From Candidatus Accumulibacter phosphatis (lineage in GTDB: Bacteria > Pseudomonadota > Gammaproteobacteria > Burkholderiales > Rhodocyclaceae): a stretch of 64,000 bases of DNA. A model generated the notes under the pieces. It made no database searches and was not told the DNA's origin. It saw nothing but the letters and a program-made list of their open reading frames with translations. The translations under genes were made by a program, and so were the position numbers. Shown here one piece after another: positions 58,221-64,000 of the stretch; within the stretch, counting starts at the first letter, position 1, and the number at the start of each line of letters is the position of its first letter. Where the stretch lies: NCBI RefSeq assembly GCF_012939955.1, contig NZ_SPMY01000053.1:1-64000 (forward strand), given 5' to 3'.

Positions 58221-58608
58221 TTGGGTCTCCTTGGGGTGAGGGAAACGAGCGCTCGAAAGAAGCGTCACGAAGTTGATACGCAAGGATTGTATACAAAGCC
58301 TGTCGAATGCGCAGGCACTGCCGGGCGGCAGTTGCCGGGACGGTGTCGGGCGGCGTGCCTTTTCCCTGGAAAGGGAAGGGCGTTGGATTAGCGGTTATTA
58401 TTAAGCTGTCGCCAACCTGAACTGCGCCCGCAGCTGCCATTGCGGAGGCCACGCCAGCCACGCCGGCCACCAAGCCACGCCGGCCGAGTTGGCAGCTTGT
58501 CCAGCGGTGGAAACGAGCCCGATTGCGCAATTGCCTGCTGCCCGATGTCGGTCCGACGTTGGCCCGATTGTTTCGTGTATCTCGTGCACAACCCTGCGGA
58601 GGTCTTCC
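58221..58608. other. Divergent intergenic region DJ-1 / acnA
   Basis: The 388-base gap carries a 10-base perfect palindrome at 58287-58296 and an AT-richer stretch (gcggttattattaagc) near 58390-58405. No gene is supported; the plus-strand frame upstream of acnA is a shadow. Promoters for both genes must lie here. Confidence 0.5.
58287..58296. promoter_or_regulatory. Possible operator palindrome TTGTATACAA
   Basis: A perfect 10-base palindrome lies 67 bases upstream of the DJ-1 start and about 310 bases upstream of acnA. Its form resembles sites bound by GntR-type regulators (T-GT-N-AC-A). No regulator gene is adjacent. Confidence 0.35.
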
Positions 58609-61326
58609 ATGTCGCATTCGCCGTTCAATACGCTGTCCCGCTTCTCTCCGCCTGCTCAGCCGGAGGCGCTGTTCTACTCGCTGCCGGCGCTGGCCGCGGC
58701 CGAGATCGGCAACATTGCCCGCCTGCCGGTGTCCCTGCGCATCGTGCTGGAATCGCTGCTGCGCCACTGCGATGGCCATCGGGTCACGGAGAGGAATATC
58801 CGCGAGCTCGCGCAGTGGCAGCCAAGCGCACCACGCAGCGAGGAGATTCCCTTTGTCGTCGCGCGTGTGGTGCTGCAGGATTTCACCGGCGTGCCGTTGC
58901 TCTGCGATCTGGCGGCGATGCGCCACGCAGCACAGGCCAGCGGCCACGATGCGCGCTGCATCGAGCCCCTGGTACCGGTCGATCTGGTCGTCGATCATTC
59001 GGTGCAGGTTGACCACTACGGCACCCCGCAGGCGCTGGAGCAGAACATGCGCCGGGAGTTCGAGCGCAATCACGAGCGCTATCAGTTCATGAAGTGGGGC
59101 ATGCAGGCTTTCAACACCTTCCGTGTCGTACCTCCCGGCGTGGGCATTGTGCACCAGGTCAACCTCGAACATCTCTTCGCCGGCGTTCGCCGCCAGGAAA
59201 CTGCAGGCGGCAGCCTGTGTTTTCCGGACACACTGGTCGGTACCGACTCGCACACGACGATGATCAATGCCGTCGGCGTCGTCGGCTGGGGCGTCGGTGG
59301 CATCGAGGCCGAAGCGGCGATGCTCGGGCAGCCGGTCTATTTTCTGACTCCGGATGTGGTCGGCGTCGAATTGGTCGGGCGCTTGCGGGAAGGGGTCACG
59401 GCGACCGATCTGGTGCTGACCGTGACCGAGCTGTTGCGCCGCCAGAAAGTGGTCGGTACCTTCGTCGAGTATTTCGGTGAGGGTGCCAGTACCCTGACCG
59501 TCACCGACCGCGCGACATTGGCCAATATGGCGCCCGAGTACGGTGCGACGATGGGTTTCTTCCCGGTTGACCAGAAGACCGTCAGCTACCTGCGCACCAC
59601 CGGCCATAGCGAAGCCGACTGTGAGCTCTTCGAAGCCTATTTTCGTGCCCAGGGACTGTTCGGCATTCCCCGTGCTGGCCAGATCGACTACTCGCGCAGC
59701 GTACGCCTCGACCTCGCCAGCATCGTTCCCTCCCTGGCCGGCCCGAAGCGCCCGCAGGACCGCATCGCGCTGCCCGATATGGCGAGCAAATTCAATGCCT
59801 TGTTCAGCGCGCCGGAAGCGGATGACGGCTTCGCCCGGCCGCCCGAGACGCTGACCCAGCGCTACCCGTGCGAACGGCCCGGCGTTGATCTTGGCAATGG
59901 TGATGTGCTGATTGCGGCGATCACCTCGTGCACCAATACCAGCAATCCGGCGGTGATGATCGCCGCCGGATTGCTGGCCAGGAAAGCGGTGGCCCGTGGC
60001 CTGCAGGTGCAGGCGCACATCAAGACTTCGCTGGCGCCCGGCTCACGCGTGGTCACCGACTACCTGGAGAAGGCGGAACTGCTGGCACCGCTCGCCGAAC
60101 TTGGCTTCGCGCTGGCCGGCTACGGTTGCACGACCTGCATCGGCAACGCCGGCGACCTCGATCCGGCCTTCAACAAGGCGATCACCGAGAACCAGCTGGT
60201 CGTTGCGGCGGTGCTTTCCGGCAACCGCAATTTCGAGGCGCGCATCCATCCCAATCTGCGCGCCAATTATCTGGCTTCGCCGCCGCTGGTGGTGGCTTTC
60301 GCCATCGCCGGGCGCGTCAACATCGATCTCGACAGCGAAGCCCTGGGCATCGGCGCCGATGGCCAGCCGGTTTTTCTGCGCGACATCTGGCCGACGTCGG
60401 AAGAAGTCGACGCGGTGCTGCCTCTGGCGCTCGATCCGGAAACCTTCCGCCGTCGCTATGCCGATGTCGGCGCCGATCAGGATCTGTGGAATGCCATTCA
60501 GGCGCGTAGCGGCGCGGTCTACGACTGGCCGCCATCGAGTTACATCGCGCGCCCGCCATTTTTCGAGCTGCCCGCCCTGCCGGCAGGCGATATCACCGGT
60601 GCGCGCGCGCTGCTGCTGCTCGGCGACTCGGTGACTACCGACCATATTTCGCCGGCCGGTGCTTTCGGCGAGGCGACGCCGGCGGGCAGCTGGCTCAAGG
60701 CCCAGGGCGTCGAGCGCGCCGACTTCAATTCCTATGGCGCACGCCGTGGGCACCATGAAGTCATGATGCGCGGCACTTTTGCCAACGTCCGCATTCGCAA
60801 CCTGATGTTGCCGGCAGACGCCGCCGGGCGCCGACCAGAGGGCGGCCATACCCTGCTCGATGGTCAGCAGACGACGGTCTACGAGGCGGCGATGGCCTAC
60901 CTTGAGCGCGCTACGCCGAGCATCGTCGTCGCCGGCGAAGAGTACGGCACCGGCTCTTCGCGCGACTGGGCGGCCAAGGGAACGCGGCTACTCGGCGTGC
61001 GTGCGGTGATTGCGCGCAGCTTCGAACGCATTCACCGCGCCAACCTGGTCGGCATGGGTGTGCTGCCACTGCAGTTCATGGCCGATGACTCGGCGACGGT
61101 GCTGCAGCTGCGCGGTGACGAGAGCTTCGAGATCCTGGGTCTGGGCCCGGATCTGATGCCCATGCAGAACCTTACCCTGGCCATCGTACGCGCCGACGGT
61201 GAGCGCCTGGAGCGCCCACTGCTGTGCCGCATCGATACACCGATCGAGGTTCAGTACTACTGGTCGGGTGGCATCCTGCCCTATGTCTTCGGTGAACTGA
61301 TGGCCGAAGCTGCGGCCAGTCGCTGA
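58609..61326 (+). CDS. acnA: Aconitate hydratase A
   Basis: The 905-aa protein is a full-length AcnA/IRP-type aconitase. The iron-sulfur ligands are C441 in [10 protein letters not shown] and C507/C510 in [10 protein letters not shown]. Other hallmarks are [32 protein letters not shown] and, in the swivel domain, [16 protein letters not shown]. It interconverts citrate and isocitrate in the TCA cycle. ATG 58609 has a GGAGG site; the longer frame to 58489 is not needed. A strong terminator follows, so it is monocistronic. Confidence 0.96.
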   Translation: MSHSPFNTLSRFSPPAQPEALFYSLPALAAAEIGNIARLPVSLRIVLESLLRHCDGHRVTERNIRELAQWQPSAPRSEEIPFVVARVVLQDFTGVPLLCDLAAMRHAAQASGHDARCIEPLVPVDLVVDHSVQVDHYGTPQALEQNMRREFERNHERYQFMKWGMQAFNTFRVVPPGVGIVHQVNLEHLFAGVRRQETAGGSLCFPDTLVGTDSHTTMINAVGVVGWGVGGIEAEAAMLGQPVYFLTPDVVGVELVGRLREGVTATDLVLTVTELLRRQKVVGTFVEYFGEGASTLTVTDRATLANMAPEYGATMGFFPVDQKTVSYLRTTGHSEADCELFEAYFRAQGLFGIPRAGQIDYSRSVRLDLASIVPSLAGPKRPQDRIALPDMASKFNALFSAPEADDGFARPPETLTQRYPCERPGVDLGNGDVLIAAITSCTNTSNPAVMIAAGLLARKAVARGLQVQAHIKTSLAPGSRVVTDYLEKAELLAPLAELGFALAGYGCTTCIGNAGDLDPAFNKAITENQLVVAAVLSGNRNFEARIHPNLRANYLASPPLVVAFAIAGRVNIDLDSEALGIGADGQPVFLRDIWPTSEEVDAVLPLALDPETFRRRYADVGADQDLWNAIQARSGAVYDWPPSSYIARPPFFELPALPAGDITGARALLLLGDSVTTDHISPAGAFGEATPAGSWLKAQGVERADFNSYGARRGHHEVMMRGTFANVRIRNLMLPADAAGRRPEGGHTLLDGQQTTVYEAAMAYLERATPSIVVAGEEYGTGSSRDWAAKGTRLLGVRAVIARSFERIHRANLVGMGVLPLQFMADDSATVLQLRGDESFEILGLGPDLMPMQNLTLAIVRADGERLERPLLCRIDTPIEVQYYWSGGILPYVFGELMAEAAASR

Positions 61327-61338
61327 GGGCAGGAAGCC

Positions 61339-61380
61339 GGCGGCAAGGGCTGGCGCCGCGCCGGCCCTTGCCGCCTGTTT
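61339..61380 (+). terminator. Terminator hairpin after acnA
   Basis: A perfect 12-base stem, ggcggcaagggc with gcccttgccgcc, encloses 13 bases and is followed by tgttt. The T-run is short, but stem strength and position just after acnA support termination. Confidence 0.75.
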
Positions 61381-61435
61381 CATCGCTACGGGCGCGGTGT
61401 TCCTGATCGCCTGCTGCATCCGCCAACTTGCCGCC

Positions 61436-62623
61436 ATGCTCCGGGAGACCCGCTTGCCGTCTCGCATCTCAATCAGCACCGTCCCTTCGGCGAGCGCGAT
61501 TCCGCGCCGGGCGTGGGATCGCCTCTGCCCTGCCGGTCATCCTTTCCTGAACGCCGATTTCCTGACCATCATCGAGGAGCATGGCGCGGCGGCGCGCGAA
61601 TGGGGATGGGCTGCTCGCCATCTGGTGGCCAGCGACGCAAGCGGTGCCGTCGTCGGCCTTCTGCCGCTCTACCTGAAGACCCATTCGCATGGCGATTTCA
61701 TCTACGACTGGTCGTGGGCCGCCGCCTATCGGCAGCTTGGTCGACAGTACTACCCGAAGTTGATGAGCTGCCTGCCGCACACGCCGGTGGCCGGACCACG
61801 CTTGCTGGTTGCCGCCGGGCCGCAGGCGACTGGCGCTCGCCAGGCCTTGCTCGATGGCGCCAGGGCGCTGCTGAGCAGCGCCGGTTTGTCGTCATGGCAC
61901 GTGGCCTTGCCGGCCGACGCCGAAGCAAGGATGTTGCAGAGCGAGGGCTTGTTGATCAGCCACGACGTGCAGTTCCACTGGATCAACCCGGGTTGTGGCG
62001 ATTTTGACGGCTATCTGGCGAGCTTCAGCGCCGCCAAGCGCCGCAAGGTGCGCGCTGAAAGACGGCGGGTGCAGGAAAGCGGCCTGGCGATCGAAATCAG
62101 GCACGGCGATCAGATCGATCCCGCCGAATGGCCGCTGCTGCACGCCCTCTACGCCGATACCTTCGAGAAGTTCAACAATCACGCCGTTTTCTCGGCGGCC
62201 TGTTTCGCCGCTCTGGGGACGGCGCTGGGTCGCTGCATGGTCGCTTTCATCGCTCGCGATCACGGCTTGCCGGTGGCCGTGGCGATCTGTTTTCGCAGCG
62301 ACGAAGCGCTCTATGGACGCTACTGGGGCTGCCGCGGCAACTACCACAGCCTGCACTTCGAACTCTGCTTCTACCAGGGCATTGCCTATTGCCTGCAGCA
62401 GGGCCTGGCACGCTTCGAGCCCGGCGCCGGCGGCGAGCACAAGCTGTCACGCGGCTTCACGCCGACCGCCGTGCATTCTGCGCACTGGATCGCCGATCCT
62501 GAAATGCGCGCCCTGCTTGCCCGTCATCTGGCGCTGCAGGAGCAGGCGCTGGCCGACTACCGCGAGCAGGCGGCAGAGCACTTGCCGTTCCGGCGAGATC
62601 TGTGGTCGCCGTCAGCCGCCTGA
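61436..62623 (+). CDS. GNAT-fold acyltransferase, DUF482 / FemAB-related
   Basis: The protein of about 395 residues has the DUF482 features: HPFLNADFLTIIEEHG near the start, the loop PLYLKTHSHGDFIYDWSW, YPKLMSCLPHTPVAGPRLL, SAAKRRKVRAERR, and the end segment FEPGAGGEHKLSRGF followed by PTAVHSAHW. Members are GNAT-like transferases of unknown substrate, sometimes described as peptidoglycan- or peptidogalycan-related. Start choice is uncertain: GTG 61397, ATG 61436 and TTG 61454 (with a gggaga site) are all in frame. Confidence 0.85.
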   Translation: MLRETRLPSRISISTVPSASAIPRRAWDRLCPAGHPFLNADFLTIIEEHGAAAREWGWAARHLVASDASGAVVGLLPLYLKTHSHGDFIYDWSWAAAYRQLGRQYYPKLMSCLPHTPVAGPRLLVAAGPQATGARQALLDGARALLSSAGLSSWHVALPADAEARMLQSEGLLISHDVQFHWINPGCGDFDGYLASFSAAKRRKVRAERRRVQESGLAIEIRHGDQIDPAEWPLLHALYADTFEKFNNHAVFSAACFAALGTALGRCMVAFIARDHGLPVAVAICFRSDEALYGRYWGCRGNYHSLHFELCFYQGIAYCLQQGLARFEPGAGGEHKLSRGFTPTAVHSAHWIADPEMRALLARHLALQEQALADYREQAAEHLPFRRDLWSPSAA

Positions 62624-62661
62624 AGTGGCCAAGCGGCATCGCCAGGAGTCGGCGCTGCCCG

Positions 62662-63510
62662 CTATTCCAGACTGACGGCAATGGCGCGCAGCGCTTCCAG
62701 GCCGCTGGCAGCGATAGCGAGGCCTTGGCCAGCTTTTCCGTCTTTGCCGCGTTTTTCATCGGGTAGGTGCGCTTCGCTGGGGTTGATACGGATCAGAGCT
62801 CCCTTGAGGCGCTCGCCGAGCAGGCGCACGGTCGGGATGTTGGTGCCGGCGCCGACTTCGATGATCAGCAGGCGCTCGACGCGTCGCAGCCAGGCTTGCA
62901 GGCGGCGATCCTGGGCGTCGCTGCGCTGCCCCAGCCATCCCCAGTCGCCGAACATCAGGATGTTCGGGCGGGCGATTTTCCGGCAGCGGGGGCAGAGCGG
63001 CAAGTCGCCGGTCAGCAGACACTGTTCTTCGTCGATCTCGGGTTCGAAGTCGTCGGCGGGCCAGATGCTGTCGCGGTCAGCGTTACAGCCAGCGCTGCAC
63101 TGCAGGTGATGGATGGAGCCGTGGCATTCGCTGAGGCGATGGTCGGGAAAGCCTGCTTTCTGGAACTGTCCGTCGACATTGCTGGTGAACACGAAACTGC
63201 CATGTGCCAGCCTTTCGCCGATCCGGCGCAGGATGGCGAAGCCCGGGTGGGGAATGGTCTGCCGGTAGAGCTGCAGGCGATGCCCGTAGAAGCCCCAGGC
63301 GAGGCGGGGCTGGCGCTCGAACGCGGCCGGATTGGCAATCTGCTCAAAGGCGATGCGCGCGCGACCGAGCGCCGGGTAGGCGCCCCAGAAACCCTGCGTG
63401 CCGCGAAAATCGGGCAGGCCTGAATCGACACCGATGCCGGCGCCGGCCGTGATCAGCAGGCCGTCGGCCTGGGCGATCAGTTCCGCGCAATGCTGGTAGT
63501 CGGTAGGCAC
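62662..63510 (-). CDS. Sir2-family NAD-dependent protein deacylase
   Basis: The 282-aa protein has the NAD motif GAGIGVDSGLPDFRG (about 23-37), TSNVDGQF (109-116) and the catalytic histidine H130 in SECHGS. Four zinc cysteines are C138, C142, C173 and C176. It removes acyl groups from lysines using NAD+; Sir2-like proteins also act as NADases in defence, but here it sits beside a radical SAM gene and looks like a stand-alone sirtuin. It starts with GTG immediately after the stop of the upstream gene. Confidence 0.92.
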   Translation of the reverse strand: MPTDYQHCAELIAQADGLLITAGAGIGVDSGLPDFRGTQGFWGAYPALGRARIAFEQIANPAAFERQPRLAWGFYGHRLQLYRQTIPHPGFAILRRIGERLAHGSFVFTSNVDGQFQKAGFPDHRLSECHGSIHHLQCSAGCNADRDSIWPADDFEPEIDEEQCLLTGDLPLCPRCRKIARPNILMFGDWGWLGQRSDAQDRRLQAWLRRVERLLIIEVGAGTNIPTVRLLGERLKGALIRINPSEAHLPDEKRGKDGKAGQGLAIAASGLEALRAIAVSLE

Positions 63511-64000
63511 TTACAGCCCGCGTGCCCAGGATGGCCGCAGCGACGCGCCTTGCGGATCGGTGATTGCCTGCCGCAGCTGCTGCAGCAAGCGCTGCTTGTC
63601 GGTGCCCAGTGTGCCCTTGAGCACCAGCCAGTTCGACGCGTGGTCGCTGCGGAAAACCGTGCGTTTGAGTTGCAGTTGGTCGACAAAACTTTCCATTTCG
63701 ACGAACAGCTCGTGCTGACTCAGCGGCCGCCAGCCCGGGAAGCCGCCACGGAAGCGTTCCTCGCCGCGTGGGAAACTGACCACCAGCGTTGCCAGATATT
63801 CGGGCTGCGTGGCGTTGAGCAGGCGCGCCGAGTTCTCGGCGTGGCGCAAGGACAGTGCCGGGCCGGCGAGGCCATTGAGAATCATCACCGAGCGTGTGAT
63901 GCCGGCGGCGCCGAGCTTGTCGAGCGCGGCACGCGTCGATTCGAAAGTCTCGCCCTTAGTGACCCGTTCGAGGACTTCATCGTCGCCGGATTCGGCACCG
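63511..64000 (-). CDS. Radical SAM protein, 3' part (runs off the window)
   Basis: The visible part covers the last 160 or so residues. On the minus strand it enters with the TIM-barrel motif GAESGDDEVLERVTKG and ITRSVMILNGLAGPAL, typical of B12-independent radical SAM proteins of the COG1032 type, and ends SLRPSWARGL. The cysteine CxxxCxxC motif lies outside the window. Its stop directly abuts the sirtuin start, so the two are probably co-transcribed. Confidence 0.8.
   Translation of the reverse strand, partial: GAESGDDEVLERVTKGETFESTRAALDKLGAAGITRSVMILNGLAGPALSLRHAENSARLLNATQPEYLATLVVSFPRGEERFRGGFPGWRPLSQHELFVEMESFVDQLQLKRTVFRSDHASNWLVLKGTLGTDKQRLLQQLRQAITDPQGASLRPSWARGL

Noticed and set aside
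58186-60018. 610-codon minus-strand frame across DJ-1 upstream region and acnA
   Set aside because: Antisense to acnA; only its last few residues coincide with the DJ-1 start.
62662-63510. Sir2 as a defence effector (ThsA/DSR-like)
   Set aside because: It is a stand-alone zinc-type sirtuin beside a radical SAM gene; no effector or sensor domain is fused.

Overview
The window is GC-rich with tightly packed genes. It looks like a chromosomal segment of a betaproteobacterium, most like Rhodocyclales/'Candidatus Accumulibacter'-type genomes. The support is a PEP-CTERM protein, GreB, HtpG, AcnA, AzlCD, many PAS-histidine kinases sharing one transmitter type, and CHAT/caspase/FGE-type conflict genes. 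The taxonomic call is inference from gene content. No rRNA, tRNA, CRISPR array or transposase was seen.

Layout. (1) 1-13.7 kb is a defence island. A dispersed repeat and a small antitoxin-like ORF precede the Wadjet genes jetB-jetC-jetD; jetA is not in the window. An MT-A70 adenine methyltransferase, a 40-aa ORF and an FGE/C-type-lectin-fold protein follow, all with overlapping ends. Converging on them from the minus strand is an operon TIR protein - MoxR ATPase - vWA protein - large FGE-tailed protein, a ternary MoxR/vWA conflict system. (2) 14-24.4 kb is mostly housekeeping: EamA transporter, PEP-CTERM protein, alpha/beta hydrolase, YdcH-like protein, AzlCD, greB, htpG with a DNA-deoxyinosine glycosylase, a cysteine-repeat secreted protein and a GspE/PilB-type ATPase. 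(3) 24.4-42.1 kb is a signalling block: three related PAS/hemerythrin histidine kinases, a GGDEF-EAL-REC protein, and a minus-strand operon of HD-GYP, response regulator, histidine kinase and CheB-CheR-PAS fusion. (4) 42.3-57.5 kb is a second conflict-type island, the most interesting part. It holds an MBL-fold hydrolase, a CHAT protease, a patatin-like lipase, and divergently a caspase, a giant protein with two lipase/esterase-type domains plus CHAT, a 38-aa lipoprotein, and a protein joining a deoxyribosyltransferase-like domain, a TPR/TRAFs-binding-like domain and a SLOG-like domain. Direct copies of one dispersed repeat flank its core. (5) 57.6-64 kb returns to metabolism: DJ-1/PfpI protein, AcnA, a DUF482/GNAT protein, a Sir2 deacylase and the 3' part of a radical SAM gene.

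Caution on sequence quality: at least five genes break exactly at homopolymer runs (16682-16688, 32377-32384, 33308-33316, 44031-44033, 54624-54630). One extra or missing base restores a continuous family-typical protein each time. Assembly indels are the simplest explanation; slippage or phase variation is the alternative. Affected genes are listed as their pieces, with the inferred intact form described.
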